Under the pieces are notes generated by a model. That model worked only from the letters and a program-made list of their open reading frames with translations. It was not told the origin of the DNA and searched no databases. A stretch of DNA of 64,000 nucleotides from assembly GCA_002307375.1 (NCBI GenBank), contig NTJI01000001.1, positions 1,054,001 to 1,118,000 on the forward strand. The letters are read 5' to 3'. Positions 1-10,189 of the stretch are shown here, in pieces (the first letter of the stretch is position 1; each line of letters starts with the position of its first letter). Source of the stretch: Lysobacteraceae bacterium NML93-0399. Lineage in GTDB: Bacteria > Pseudomonadota > Gammaproteobacteria > Xanthomonadales > Xanthomonadaceae. The position numbers and the translations under genes were made by a program.

Positions 1-1392
1 GCGTCCGCGCAGATCGACTCGATCCGGAGCGGCCTCGGGCGCAAGCGTGAAACGGTCGAGCACGATGCCGATCGTCGTGCGCAGGCCGTCCTTGTCATCG
101 GCGTCCATGCGCATGCGCGCGCGGGCATCACCACTGAAACGGTTGTCGAGTACGCGTGCCGACAACGCCGCATCGTCGATGTCGAGCCGGCTGCCCGCCT
201 GCAGCGCACCGTCCTCCAGGCGCAGCGCGGCGTCGAGATCGGCGCGGCCGTCGAAGGCCAGCCAGTCGACGTCGCGCAGGATCACGTCAATCCAGCGCAG
301 CGGCACGTTCGGCCACTGCGTTTCAACCGTGCCACCCACCGCGCGCAACGGCCGCAGCCAGTCATCGGGGCCGAGCCGCCGGTCGTCGATGTGCAGGTCC
401 GCACGCAGCCACGGCGTGGCGCCCGGCGCGGCAGGTGGCACGCGCAGCGCGACGACGATCGCGTCGCGCGCGGTGCGCAGCGCGACCCCCAGGGGATGGG
501 TCAGCGGACTGGCGTCGACGGCGCTCGAATACACCGGTGCCGACCAGTCGAGACGGCTCCCCGGCATCAGCACGCCGTGTTCGAGCGTGAGATCGGCCTG
601 CAGGTGCCCCACGAAGCCCGCGGTGCCGATGGGCAGGGCATCGCCCTCGCGCGCGACCAGGTCGATACCCGGCGCCGGGCCGTCGACGCGCATGCGCGCA
701 TCGAGCAGTACCAGTTTTTCCTCGCCCTGGGCCTGCTCGCGGATGTGCGCGGGCATTGCGATCTCGAACTCGAGCCTGCCCTCGCGCAGGAGCGGCACGC
801 CGGCGACTTCGAGCGTCGCGTCCGGCATGTCCAGCGTGGAATGGCCGACCTCGAGCTCGCCACCCTGCAGCGTCTTTTCCAGCGCGAAGCGGGCTTCGCC
901 ATGGCCGCTCACCCGCGCCTGGTAGAAGTCCAGGCGCAACAGGCTTGGCGTTGTGATCGCATCGAAGCGCAGCGTCCAGGGCGCCGTGCCCGGGCGTTTG
1001 GTAGAGGGCATGTCCGCATCGGTACGCGCGACATGGACCGACACATCGCGGGCGCGGATCGTGCCGAACGCCACCTCGCGCCACAGCAGCGGCAGCACCT
1101 TGATGCGTCCGTCGGCGCGCGGGCTGGCCACGACCCAGCGATTGGTCCGCGCGTGCCCGCCCATGACCACGCCGCGCGCGTGGATGTGTCCCGGATACAG
1201 GCTCATCGCCCAGTCCCAGCGCGCGTGGTAACGCTCGGGCTTGGCGTTGATCACGCCCTCGCCCAATGCACTGTTGAGGAACACGTTCGCCGCGACAAGA
1301 TACAACACGTACAAAGCGGCCAGCACGAAACCCGCACGACGCAGCGCCCTGCGGTGCGTGCGCCACCACGGAGTCCGGGACGTCGACGACAT
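1..1392 (-). CDS. AsmA/YhdP-like membrane-anchored envelope protein, partial
   Basis: The reading frame is open from an ATG at 1392 down to the left edge of the window, giving 464 codons with no stop, so the C-terminus is missing. Residues 1-18 are basic and residues about 20-40 form one hydrophobic segment, which suggests an inner-membrane signal anchor with the rest in the periplasm. The remainder reads as repeated beta-rich stretches with few charges in blocks, similar to AsmA/DUF748-type proteins that act in envelope lipid homeostasis. I recognise the style of a conserved xanthomonad hypothetical protein, but no catalytic motif is visible. Family assignment is inferred from the architecture only. 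Confidence 0.6.
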   Translation of the reverse strand, partial: MSSTSRTPWWRTHRRALRRAGFVLAALYVLYLVAANVFLNSALGEGVINAKPERYHARWDWAMSLYPGHIHARGVVMGGHARTNRWVVASPRADGRIKVLPLLWREVAFGTIRARDVSVHVARTDADMPSTKRPGTAPWTLRFDAITTPSLLRLDFYQARVSGHGEARFALEKTLQGGELEVGHSTLDMPDATLEVAGVPLLREGRLEFEIAMPAHIREQAQGEEKLVLLDARMRVDGPAPGIDLVAREGDALPIGTAGFVGHLQADLTLEHGVLMPGSRLDWSAPVYSSAVDASPLTHPLGVALRTARDAIVVALRVPPAAPGATPWLRADLHIDDRRLGPDDWLRPLRAVGGTVETQWPNVPLRWIDVILRDVDWLAFDGRADLDAALRLEDGALQAGSRLDIDDAALSARVLDNRFSGDARARMRMDADDKDGLRTTIGIVLDRFTLAPEAAPDRVDLRGR

Positions 1393-1449
1393 GTACGCAG
1401 CATCGCCGATCGCCGGTGACGGCAACCTGCACGACGCGCGACGCTTACA

Positions 1450-1765
1450 TCAGGCGCGGCTGAAGAACATCAGGTAGACGAAGCGTGCGTCGTCCATCGT
1501 GGTGCGAACGCCTCACCCGCGCTGTGCCACATCCACGGGCGCAACAGCACCAGGCGATTGAAGCGCATCGGCACGCGCATCGTCATTTCCCACTTCCATG
1601 CATCGTTGCTGTCGCGGGCGATCCGTTCGCGCTGCACGGCATCGAAGCTGTCCAGACCCATCGCCCGCAACTCGGCGCACTGGTCGGCGCATGGTCGGTG
1701 CTGGTGGCCAGGTGCCGGAAGAATCCGATGCCGCCGCGGCAATGCGGGCGACTCAGATACCGGCT
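1450..1765 (-). pseudogene. DUF6445-like gene remnant with two frameshifts
   Basis: Three adjoining minus-strand frames together resemble the C-terminal part of a DUF6445 protein. The segment near 1765-1705 reads as a C-R-G-G-I-G-F-F-R-H motif. The next, about 1700-1490, contains M-R-F-N-R-L-V-L-L-R-P-W followed by W-H-S-A-G. The last, about 1495-1450, ends in F-V-Y-L-M-F-F. Each segment lies in a different frame, so at least two indels separate them, and no N-terminal half was found upstream because the groEL terminator lies there. The gene is therefore truncated and frameshifted. Sequencing error is possible but would need two events within 300 bases. Confidence 0.65.
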
Positions 1766-1785
1766 GTCTGCACACGGCGCACAAA

Positions 1786-1815
1786 GCAAAACCCCGCCTT
1801 GCGGCGGGGTTTTGC
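1786..1815 (-). terminator. Rho-independent terminator of groESL
   Basis: A perfect 13 bp inverted repeat (GCAAAACCCCGCC, loop TTGC, GGCGGGGTTTTGC) lies 28 bases past the groEL stop. On the minus strand the stem includes a T-run, as expected for an intrinsic terminator. Confidence 0.9.
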
Positions 1816-1843
1816 GTGCAACGGTACAGCGGGAAACGCTGGA

Positions 1844-3613
<1,770 letters not shown>

Positions 3614-3628
3614 CGCCGTCGCCGTCAA

Positions 3629-3919
3629 TCAACCGACGATGGCAAGAACGTCGTCTTCCTTGATGATCTTGTATTCGACGCCTTCGGACTTGTAGGCGCT
3701 GCCGGCGTACTGGCCGTAGATCACGATGTCGCCGACCTTGACCTTCGGCGCGCGCACGCTGCCGTTGTCGAGCGCCTTGCCTTCGCCGACGGCGATGACT
3801 TCACCCTTGGTGGGCTTTTCCTTGGCGTTGTCGGGGATCAGGATGCCGCCCGCACTCTTCTCTTCGGCCTCGACGGGCTTGACCACGACGCGGTCGTACA
3901 GCGGCTTCAGATTGCTCAT
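3629..3919 (-). CDS. groES: Co-chaperonin GroES (Hsp10)
   Basis: This encodes the 10 kDa lid of the GroEL folding chamber. The 96-residue product has the normal length and signatures, including the N-terminal [11 protein letters not shown] stretch, the mobile-loop region S-A-G-G-I-L-I-P, and a C-terminal E-D-D-V-L-A-I-V-G. The ATG at 3919 is preceded by a good Shine-Dalgarno (GAGAGGG). The frame is open further upstream, but that extension is proline/arginine-rich and unlike the family. It is the first gene of a groES-groEL operon with a CIRCE-like operator and a likely promoter about 45-75 bases upstream. Confidence 0.97.
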   Translation of the reverse strand: MSNLKPLYDRVVVKPVEAEEKSAGGILIPDNAKEKPTKGEVIAVGEGKALDNGSVRAPKVKVGDIVIYGQYAGSAYKSEGVEYKIIKEDDVLAIVG

Positions 3920-3962
3920 TTCACCCTCTCTAAGTGATTGATTGGAAAGAAATCGTGCGGCG

Positions 3963-3992
3963 ATTCTAGCACTCGCATATGACGACTGCCAG
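3963..3992 (-). promoter_or_regulatory. CIRCE-like HrcA operator overlapping the groES promoter
   Basis: On the minus strand CTGGCAGTC, nine bases, then GAGTGCTAG lie at 3992-3966. This fits the CIRCE consensus TTAGCACTC-N9-GAGTGCTAA at 6 of 9 and 8 of 9 positions with the exact spacing. A candidate -10 TAGAAT (3968-3963) overlaps its right arm, and a weak -35 CTGGCA lies 18 bases upstream of it. HrcA repression of groESL is known in Xanthomonas. The site here is assigned by eye. Confidence 0.6.
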
Positions 3993-4165
3993 AAACTGCG
4001 GCGCACGCACCCGGCAGGGCCGGGACGGATCGGGAAATGGGCGCGGTGGACGCGATTACAAGGGGCGAGGACGAAAAATTTCCGCCTCATCCCGCCGCTC
4101 GCGCGCGACGGGTGAGGTGGCCGCACACGCAGGCACGACGCAAACCGCCCGCAGGCGGCGCCCGG

Positions 4166-4651
4166 TCAGCGGAAGCGCCAGGTCGCGACGAGCATCGTCT
4201 CGCCGTCGTTGGGCTGCTTGATGCTGGCGTTGGAAATGTGCCGGGCCAGCAGGCCGAAGCGCTGCCAGCGCCAGCCGATCGAACTGACGAACTGCGGATT
4301 GCCCGACAGCGCGTCGGTACGGCCGGCCTGCACGCCGACGCCGAAGCCGGCCACGAAGCCGTTGTCGCGCTCGTAGCGGGCGCCGCCATGGATCACGCCG
4401 GCGTCCTCGGCCAGATCGAAACGCGTGTTGTCGCGACCGCGCACGTAGACCGCGCCGATGTCCCAGCGCAGCACGCCGTTCTCGGTGCGGCGCCACTCGG
4501 GCAGCCACGCGGCGCTGGCGACGAAGGTGGATTCGTTCTCGCGCGTCCAGGACACGCCGGCGCCGATTTCGACGGGCGCGCTCTGGGCGGCGGCGGGAAG
4601 TGTGGCGCAGGCCAGAAGGGCCGCGGTCAGGCAGGACAGGATCGGACGCAT
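4166..4651 (-). CDS. PagL-like acyloxyacyl hydrolase (lipid A deacylase family)
   Basis: This is probably an outer-membrane beta-barrel enzyme that removes a fatty acyl chain from lipid A. The 161-residue precursor starts with a Sec signal peptide cleaved after about residue 22 (A-A-A-Q). The rest alternates aromatic and small residues, as in an eight-stranded barrel, and ends in an aromatic-arginine pair (W-R-F-R). Near the C-terminus R-H-I-S-N-A-S-I is followed by P-N-D-G-E, which matches the PagL catalytic His, Ser and Glu region. It is transcribed divergently from cutA. Substrate specificity cannot be read from the sequence. Confidence 0.8.
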   Translation of the reverse strand: MRPILSCLTAALLACATLPAAAQSAPVEIGAGVSWTRENESTFVASAAWLPEWRRTENGVLRWDIGAVYVRGRDNTRFDLAEDAGVIHGGARYERDNGFVAGFGVGVQAGRTDALSGNPQFVSSIGWRWQRFGLLARHISNASIKQPNDGETMLVATWRFR

Positions 4652-4833
4652 CGAACTCGTTGGGAACCGCAGCGCGGCTCGGCAGAATGGAAAGGCAGAA
4701 ATTATACCGGCCGGTTCAATAATGAGCGCGGCATCTTTCTCCCATCAGCGGGATGCTGCGTCCGTCCTGGCGGCGCGCCAGCGTGGCCGGGCAGCCGTGC
4801 ACGCACCGTGCAGGCACGCGCTACTGTGGCGCG

Positions 4834-5160
4834 ATGGACGCACTCGCCTGTTTCAGCACCTGCCCCGACGCCGCGGCCGCCGAGCGAATCGCCCGCACGC
4901 TGGTCGAAGAGCGTCTCGCCGCCTGCGTGAACCTGTTGCCGCAGGTGCGCTCGGTGTATCGCTGGGAGGGCGAGGTGGCGGTCGACGACGAAGTGCTGCT
5001 GATGATCAAGACCACATCCGCACGGCTGCCGGCCCTGCGCACGCGCCTGCAGGCGCTGCATCCCTACGACGTGCCGGAGCTGATCGCCCTGCCGGTCGCG
5101 GGCGGGCTGCCCGCCTATCTGCAGTGGATCGCCGACGCGACTGGCGCGCGGCAAGGCTGA
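4834..5160 (+). CDS. cutA: Divalent-cation tolerance protein CutA
   Basis: CutA forms stable trimers and is linked to copper and other divalent-cation tolerance, although its biochemical role is not settled. The 108-residue product has the family length and fold signatures: E-E-R-L-A-A-C-V-N near residue 25, Y-R-W-E-G near residue 45 and H-P-Y-D-V-P-E-L near residue 80. I chose the ATG at 4834 because homologues begin just before the first beta strand, although the frame is open upstream to 4753. It lies just upstream of dsbD on the same strand, and these two often neighbour each other in gammaproteobacteria. Confidence 0.93.
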   Translation: MDALACFSTCPDAAAAERIARTLVEERLAACVNLLPQVRSVYRWEGEVAVDDEVLLMIKTTSARLPALRTRLQALHPYDVPELIALPVAGGLPAYLQWIADATGARQG

Positions 5161-5218
5161 CGCGCAGGGGTTGAACCTGCGTTCGGCATCGCCGCCGGGG
5201 GCCTGCGATACTGCCGCG

Positions 5219-7666
5219 ATGCCCGCGTCCCACTCCGTGTCCAAGGCCGGCCCCGACGGCCGACGTGTTCTGCCCGCCATTCCTGCGCACCTGTGCCGAT
5301 GGCTGTGCGCCGGCCTGTTGCTGCTCGCCGGGTTGCCGGCGTGGGCGCAGGGGATCGGCTTTGACGCCGTGCTGCCCGTGGACGACGCGCTGCGTGTGTC
5401 GGCCGAGGCGGTGTCGCCGGAGCGGATCGAGATCCGCTGGGCGATCGCCGATGGTTATTACCTGTATCGCCATCGCATGGGCGCGCGGGTCGAGCGCGGC
5501 TTCAAGGCTGATCCGCTGCAGTTGCCCGACGGGCGCCGGCACACCGACGAGTTCTTCGGCGAGGTCGAGACCTATCGCGACCGCGTCACCGCGGTGCTGA
5601 CGGGCGCGCCTGCCGACGGCGTCGGCAGCGTGCAGCTCGAAGTGAAGTATCAGGGCTGCGCGGACCTCGGCATCTGTTACCCGCCGCAGACCCGCACGCT
5701 GCAGGTCGCCCTGCCGCGCGCCGCGGACAGCGCATCGCGCGCGCCGCAGGCGTCCGACGCCGGCTTCGCCGCATTCGGACACGCGCTCGGCCGCGGCGCC
5801 GGTGTCGCGCCGACGCTCACCGGCGCCAACGACGCCCTGCCGCCCGAGCGCGCGTTCGCGTTCGAAGCCATCGCGGGCGATGCCGACACGATCCTGCTGC
5901 GCTTCACGCCGGCCAGGGGCTATTACCTCTACCGCGACCGCAACCATTTCGAGGTGCGCGGCGCAGACGGCATCCGTGCCGGCGCGCCGCGATGGCCGCG
6001 GGGACAGTCGCACCACGATGCGCATTTCGGCGACGTCACGGTCTACTTCGACCAGGTCGACGTGCCCCTGCCGCTGGTGCGTACCACGGCCGATGCGGCC
6101 GAGGTGGAGGTGGTGGCGACCTTCCAGGGCTGCCAGGACGAAGGCATCTGCTATCCGCCGATGACGCGCTCCGTGCGCGTGTCACTGCCGGCCGGACGCG
6201 TGCAGGACGTGGCCGAGTCTGCGGCGGCGCTTGAAGGCGCGGACGCCACGCCCGCTCCCGGCGAAGCCGATGCGCCGCCGACCGCAGCGGCGCCGGGCGC
6301 ACGTGCCGGGGCCGGCCCCGAATCGAGCGGCGCGTCCGTCGCGCAGCCAGCGGCCGGCACCCCGCCCGAGGCCCCGCCCGCCGAGTCCGGCGATGCACGC
6401 GCCGACAATGACGAGCGCACCCGTCCGCCCGGCGCCACATCCATCGGACTGCTCGCGGCCCTCGGCCTGGCCCTGCTCGGCGGCGTGCTGCTCAACCTGA
6501 TGCCCTGCGTGCTGCCGATCCTGTCGCTGAAAGTTCTGGGCATCGCGAAGAGCGGCGGCAGCCGCGCGGCGGCACGCTCGCACGCGCTCTGGTACACCGC
6601 CGGGGTACTCGTCGCCTTCGCCGGCGTCGGCCTGCTGGTGATCGCACTGCGCGCGGCCGGCCAGGCGATGGGCTGGGGCTTCCAGTTGCAGCAGCCGTGG
6701 TTCGTCGCCGCGCTGGCCTATCTGATGTTCGCGGTGGGCCTGAGCCTGTCGGGTGTCTTCACCCTGGGCGGGCGCGTGGGCAACGTCGGCCAGGCGCTGG
6801 CCGGCCGCAGCGGGCCGGTGGGCGATTTCTTCACCGGGGTGCTGGCCTGCGTGGTCGCCAGCCCCTGCATTGCGCCCTTCATGGGCGGCGCACTGGCATA
6901 TGCGTTCACCGCGTCCACGCCGATGGCGCTGGCGGTGTTCCTGATGCTGGGCCTGGGACTGGCGCTGCCGTTCCTGTTGATCGGCCTGGTACCTGCACTG
7001 GCTGACAGGCTGCCGAAGCCCGGCGCCTGGATGGAGACCTTCAAGCAGGTCCTGGCTTTCCCGATGTATCTGACCGCGCTGTGGCTGGCCTGGGTGCTCG
7101 GCAAGCAGCGCGGCGTCGATGCGATGGCCCTGCTGGTTGCCGGCATGACCGTGCTGGCCCTGGCGCTGTGGTGGTTCGAACGGCGTCGCTGGACCGGCCA
7201 CGGACTGCATCGCGCGCTGGCCCTGCTGCTGGTGCTGGTTGCGCTGCTGCCGGTGATCGCGGTCGACCGCCTGGCCGCGCCGGCGCCCCTTGCCACCGAG
7301 ACGGGCGAAGGACGTCACCAGGTCGCCTATTCGGCCGAGCGTCTTGATGCGCTGCGCGCCGCCGGCACGCCGGTGTTCGTCAACATGACCGCCGACTGGT
7401 GCGTGACCTGCAAGGCCAACGAGCGGCGTGTGCTGTCCGGGGCCGCGTTCAAGGACGCGCTGGCGCAGGCCGGCGCGACCTACATGGTCGGCGACTGGAC
7501 CAATGTCGATCCCGAAATCAGCGCCTTCCTCGAGACGCACGGCGCGGTCGGCGTGCCGCTCTATGTCGTCTATCCCGCCGACGGCGGCCCCGGCCGCGTG
7601 CTGCCGGCAGTGCTGAGCGATGCCATCGTCGTCGACGCGCTCGGCCGGGCGAGGGCCGCGCGGTGA
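5219..7666 (+). CDS. dsbD: Thiol:disulfide interchange protein DsbD with doubled alpha domain
   Basis: DsbD carries electrons from cytoplasmic thioredoxin across the inner membrane to periplasmic thiol proteins. The 815-residue product starts with a signal sequence (to about residue 45). Two copies of the DsbD-alpha immunoglobulin-like domain follow (about 50-165 and 205-325), each with a G-C-x-x-x-G-I-C-Y-P-P motif. A Pro/Ala-rich linker, the eight-helix membrane domain with Cys in M-P-C-V-L-P (about 428) and S-P-C-I-A-P (about 549), and a C-terminal thioredoxin domain with W-C-V-T-C (about 727) complete it. E. coli DsbD has a single alpha domain. An alternative TTG start exists at 5171. It overlaps the next gene by GTGA. 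Confidence 0.95.
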   Translation: MPASHSVSKAGPDGRRVLPAIPAHLCRWLCAGLLLLAGLPAWAQGIGFDAVLPVDDALRVSAEAVSPERIEIRWAIADGYYLYRHRMGARVERGFKADPLQLPDGRRHTDEFFGEVETYRDRVTAVLTGAPADGVGSVQLEVKYQGCADLGICYPPQTRTLQVALPRAADSASRAPQASDAGFAAFGHALGRGAGVAPTLTGANDALPPERAFAFEAIAGDADTILLRFTPARGYYLYRDRNHFEVRGADGIRAGAPRWPRGQSHHDAHFGDVTVYFDQVDVPLPLVRTTADAAEVEVVATFQGCQDEGICYPPMTRSVRVSLPAGRVQDVAESAAALEGADATPAPGEADAPPTAAAPGARAGAGPESSGASVAQPAAGTPPEAPPAESGDARADNDERTRPPGATSIGLLAALGLALLGGVLLNLMPCVLPILSLKVLGIAKSGGSRAAARSHALWYTAGVLVAFAGVGLLVIALRAAGQAMGWGFQLQQPWFVAALAYLMFAVGLSLSGVFTLGGRVGNVGQALAGRSGPVGDFFTGVLACVVASPCIAPFMGGALAYAFTASTPMALAVFLMLGLGLALPFLLIGLVPALADRLPKPGAWMETFKQVLAFPMYLTALWLAWVLGKQRGVDAMALLVAGMTVLALALWWFERRRWTGHGLHRALALLLVLVALLPVIAVDRLAAPAPLATETGEGRHQVAYSAERLDALRAAGTPVFVNMTADWCVTCKANERRVLSGAAFKDALAQAGATYMVGDWTNVDPEISAFLETHGAVGVPLYVVYPADGGPGRVLPAVLSDAIVVDALGRARAAR

Positions 7667-8262
7667 AGGTCGGCCCGCTGACCGTCGTCGCGATCGCCGT
7701 CGCCGCCGGCGGCCTGGGCGTACTGGCCAGCCTGTTCGTCAGCGGGCCGGGCCCGCTGCTCGGTACCGAGGCCGGGCAGCGCCTGTACGCCGACACGCTG
7801 AGCGCGACCGCCCCCTCACCGCCGGACGGCGTGTCCGCCGCCAGGCGCGGCGATACGGTCGCGCCGTTCGACCTCGCCGGCCTCGATGGCGAACGGCTGC
7901 AGGTGCCACGCGCCTATGCGGGGCGCCCGGTGCTGGTGAACCTGTGGGCCAGCTGGTGCGGTCCCTGCATCGAGGAAATGCCCGAGCTCGACCGCTTCGC
8001 CGGCGAACAGGACGACAACGGCGTGCAGGTGCTGGGCATCGCGCTGGATGACGAGGACGCTGTCCGCGCGTTCCTGCAGCGGGTACCGGTGGACTACGCC
8101 ATCGCTCTCGACGCGCCCGGCCCGGCCGACGCCGGCGTGCGCCTCGGCAATCCGCGCGGCGTACTGCCCTATACCGTGCTGCTGTCGCCGGGCGGGCGGC
8201 TGCTCAAGCAGCGTATCGGCCCCTTCGCCCACGGCGAGATCGACGACTGGGTCGCCGACTGA
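7663..8262 (+). CDS. TlpA/DsbE-like periplasmic thioredoxin
   Basis: This is a membrane-tethered thiol oxidoreductase, probably reduced by the DsbD encoded just upstream. The 199-residue product begins with a hydrophobic anchor (about residues 5-27). A TlpA-type thioredoxin domain follows with W-A-S-W-C-G-P-C (Cys98 and Cys101) and a cis-proline loop in V-L-P-Y-T-V. The GTG start at 7663 overlaps the dsbD stop as GTGA, which indicates translational coupling. Cytochrome c maturation or general thiol reduction are both possible partners, and no ccm genes are nearby. Confidence 0.9.
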   Translation: MKVGPLTVVAIAVAAGGLGVLASLFVSGPGPLLGTEAGQRLYADTLSATAPSPPDGVSAARRGDTVAPFDLAGLDGERLQVPRAYAGRPVLVNLWASWCGPCIEEMPELDRFAGEQDDNGVQVLGIALDDEDAVRAFLQRVPVDYAIALDAPGPADAGVRLGNPRGVLPYTVLLSPGGRLLKQRIGPFAHGEIDDWVAD

Positions 8263-8273
8263 CGGCCCAAATC

Positions 8274-8290
8274 AAACGGCCGTTTAAAAT
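8274..8290 (+). promoter_or_regulatory. Palindrome AAACGGCCGTTT with TAAAAT, possible aroQ promoter site
   Basis: A perfect 12 bp palindrome (8274-8285) overlaps a -10-like TAAAAT (8285-8290), in an AT-enriched patch 75 bases before aroQ. No convincing -35 is visible. It could be an operator or only a weak hairpin behind the preceding gene. Confidence 0.3.
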
Positions 8291-8364
8291 CATCGAACGT
8301 CGGCGAACTGGACACCATCGGGGACATCCCGCAGACTTCGCGCACCTGCTGCTCCGCGTTTCCG

Positions 8365-8811
8365 ATGGCCTCCATCCTCGTCCTGCACGGCCCCAACCTC
8401 AACCTGCTCGGTACTCGCGAGCCGGCGGTCTATGGGCACGCGACGCTGGCCGACATCGACGCCATGCTGGCGACGACCGCGCAGGCCGCCGGCCACACGC
8501 TCGCCGCGCTGCAGTCGAACGCCGAACACGTGCTGGTCGACCGCATCCAGGCCGCGCGCAGCGACGGCACCGCGGTCATCCTGATCAACCCGGCCGCCTT
8601 CACCCATACCTCGGTGGCGTTGCGCGATGCGCTGGCCGCGATCGACCTGCCGTTCTACGAGATCCATCTGTCGAACCCGCATCGCCGCGAGCCGTTCCGC
8701 CACCACAGCTATTTCAGCGATCTGGCCACCGGCGTGGTCTGCGGCTTCGGCGCGGACAGCTACCGCTATGCGCTCGATGCCGCGTTGCGCGGCCTGGAGC
8801 AGGCGGCGTGA
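8365..8811 (+). CDS. aroQ: Type II 3-dehydroquinate dehydratase
   Basis: This enzyme converts 3-dehydroquinate to 3-dehydroshikimate in the shikimate pathway and acts as a cytoplasmic dodecamer. The 148-residue product has the type II length and motifs. These are G-P-N-L-N-L-L-G at residues 9-16, the catalytic Tyr23 in A-V-Y-G-H, the I-N-P-A-A-F-T-H substrate loop near residue 73, and H-L-S-N near residue 101 with the following arginine-rich loop. An aroQ-accB-accC order is conserved in many gammaproteobacteria. Here an extra LprI-like gene sits between aroQ and accB. Confidence 0.96.
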   Translation: MASILVLHGPNLNLLGTREPAVYGHATLADIDAMLATTAQAAGHTLAALQSNAEHVLVDRIQAARSDGTAVILINPAAFTHTSVALRDALAAIDLPFYEIHLSNPHRREPFRHHSYFSDLATGVVCGFGADSYRYALDAALRGLEQAA

Positions 8812-9218
8812 CCGTCAGCCGCCCCGTGCTGCTGCTCGTCTGCCTTGCACTGGCCGCACCCGCCGCCAGCCGCGCGGATACGCTGACGCGCGCCGACTGC
8901 GCAGCGCCGTTGTCGACGTCCGATGCGGACCTGTGCATGGCCTCCGAGTACGCGCGTCTCGACGCATCGCTCGACGCCGTCCATGCCGACACCGTCGCCT
9001 TGCTCGCGTCCGATGCATCGTGCGTCGGCGACTGCGCCGGTGCGCAGGCCGCAGTCGCCGACGCCCAGACCGCGTGGCAACAGGTCCGCAGCCGCGACTG
9101 TGACGCCGCCTTCGCGATCGCCATCCAGGGCAGTGGCCGCAACGCGGCCCGCCTGCAATGCCTGATCGACCACACCCGCACCCGTATCGGGCAGCTGCAG
9201 CGGTTCCTTTCGCTGTAG
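8808..9218 (+). CDS. LprI-like (DUF1311) exported protein
   Basis: The 136-residue product has a Sec signal peptide (about residues 1-23). A cysteine-containing helical domain follows, with D-L-C near residue 44, an A-D-A-Q-T-A-W stretch near residue 86 and an R-D-C after it. This is the pattern of the DUF1311/LprI family, which includes lysozyme inhibitors. It probably acts in the periplasm. The GTG start at 8808 overlaps the aroQ stop, so it is likely translated by coupling within the aroQ-acc operon. Lysozyme inhibition itself is not shown by the sequence. Confidence 0.7.
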   Translation: MTVSRPVLLLVCLALAAPAASRADTLTRADCAAPLSTSDADLCMASEYARLDASLDAVHADTVALLASDASCVGDCAGAQAAVADAQTAWQQVRSRDCDAAFAIAIQGSGRNAARLQCLIDHTRTRIGQLQRFLSL

Positions 9219-9257
9219 GCCTGCTCGCCCACTTCTTCTACAACCTACGAGGCCCGT

Positions 9258-9731
9258 ATGGACCTGCGAAAGATCAAGAAGCTCATCGACCTGCTCGAAG
9301 AGTCCAACCTGACCGAGATCGAGATCAAGGAGGGCGAGGAATCCGTCCGCCTGTCGCGCAATTCCGGCGGTGCGCCGGTCGCCTACGCGCCGGCTCCGAT
9401 GACCGCTGCCCCGCGCGCGGCCGAGCCGGTGATGCCGATGAGCTCCCCGGTCGACGCCGCCACCGGTGGCACCGCCAAGGCGGATGATCTGCCGCCCGGC
9501 CAGATGGCCAAGTCGCCGATGGTCGGCACCTTCTACGCCTCCCCCGCCCCCGACAAGCCGCCGTTCGTCACCGTCGGCCAGCAGGTCAAGGCCGGCGAGA
9601 CGCTGGGCATCATCGAGGCGATGAAGATGTTCAACCCGATCGAGGCCGAAACCTCGGGCACGGTCGTGGCGATCCTGGTCGAGAGTGGCCAGCCGGTCGA
9701 GTTCGATCAGCCGTTGTTCGTGATCGGCTAA
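9258..9731 (+). CDS. accB: Biotin carboxyl carrier protein of acetyl-CoA carboxylase
   Basis: AccB carries the biotin that shuttles carboxylate between biotin carboxylase (AccC) and carboxyltransferase in the first step of fatty acid synthesis. The 157-residue product has the helical N-terminus ([11 protein letters not shown]), an Ala/Pro-rich linker and the C-terminal biotinyl domain with E-A-M-K-M, the biotinylated lysine being Lys123. Normally accC follows closely. Here a 444 bp insertion with an S23-like gene separates the two. A short stem (GATCGGC/GCCGATC) spans the stop codon at 9722-9740. Confidence 0.97.
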   Translation: MDLRKIKKLIDLLEESNLTEIEIKEGEESVRLSRNSGGAPVAYAPAPMTAAPRAAEPVMPMSSPVDAATGGTAKADDLPPGQMAKSPMVGTFYASPAPDKPPFVTVGQQVKAGETLGIIEAMKMFNPIEAETSGTVVAILVESGQPVEFDQPLFVIG

Positions 9732-9745
9732 AGGCCGATCACGAC

Positions 9746-10189
9746 GGGATTCGGGATCCGGGAATCGGGATTTGGTGGACATCATCGCGACACCCAGGCC
9801 ACATGAGCGATTGGACGTATGGCAGGACGCCATGCAACTGGTCGAAGCCGTGTATCGCGCCACCGCGTCCTTCCCCTCCGATGAACGTCTCGGCTTGATG
9901 GCGCAGATGCGACGCGCCGCAGTCAGCGTCCCTTCGAACATTGCGGAAGGGGCCGCGCGTCGTTCGACCTCCGACTATCTGCGCCACCTGTCGTTTGCCC
10001 GCGGCTCACTCGCAGAACTTTCCACCCAACTGGAGATCGCGCGTCGCCTTGGATTTCACGACAGCGCTGCAGATGCGGAATTGCTCGATCGCACCTACGC
10101 CCGCCTCAATGCTCTGATCCGCTCCCACGAGCGCCGCATCCGCGAGCCGGATGTGTCTTCCGAATCCCCAATCCCGGATCCCCAATCCC
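9746..10189. mobile_element. S23-like element bounded by inverted arrays of GGGATTC heptamers
   Basis: The left end (9746-9773) is exactly four tandem heptamers, GGGATTC, GGGATCC, GGGAATC, GGGATTT. The right end (10162-10189) is four inverted heptamers, which read on the minus strand as GGGATTG, GGGATCC, GGGATTG, GGGATTC. Between them lies one gene for a four-helix-bundle protein. The right array ends on the base before the accC start codon. The same 4 + 4 layout, with T in place of the second G, occurs without a gene between groES and groEL. No transposase is present. Classing it as mobile is an inference from the shared architecture. Confidence 0.65.

Noticed and set aside
3629..4126. A 165-residue GroES starting at 4126
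   Set aside because: The N-terminal 69 residues are Arg/Pro-rich and unlike GroES, and the ribosome-binding site and homology support the ATG at 3919.
9722..9740. GATCGGC/GCCGATC stem over the accB stop as a terminator
   Set aside because: The stem is only 7 bp, overlaps coding sequence and has no T-run. Termination here would cut off accC.
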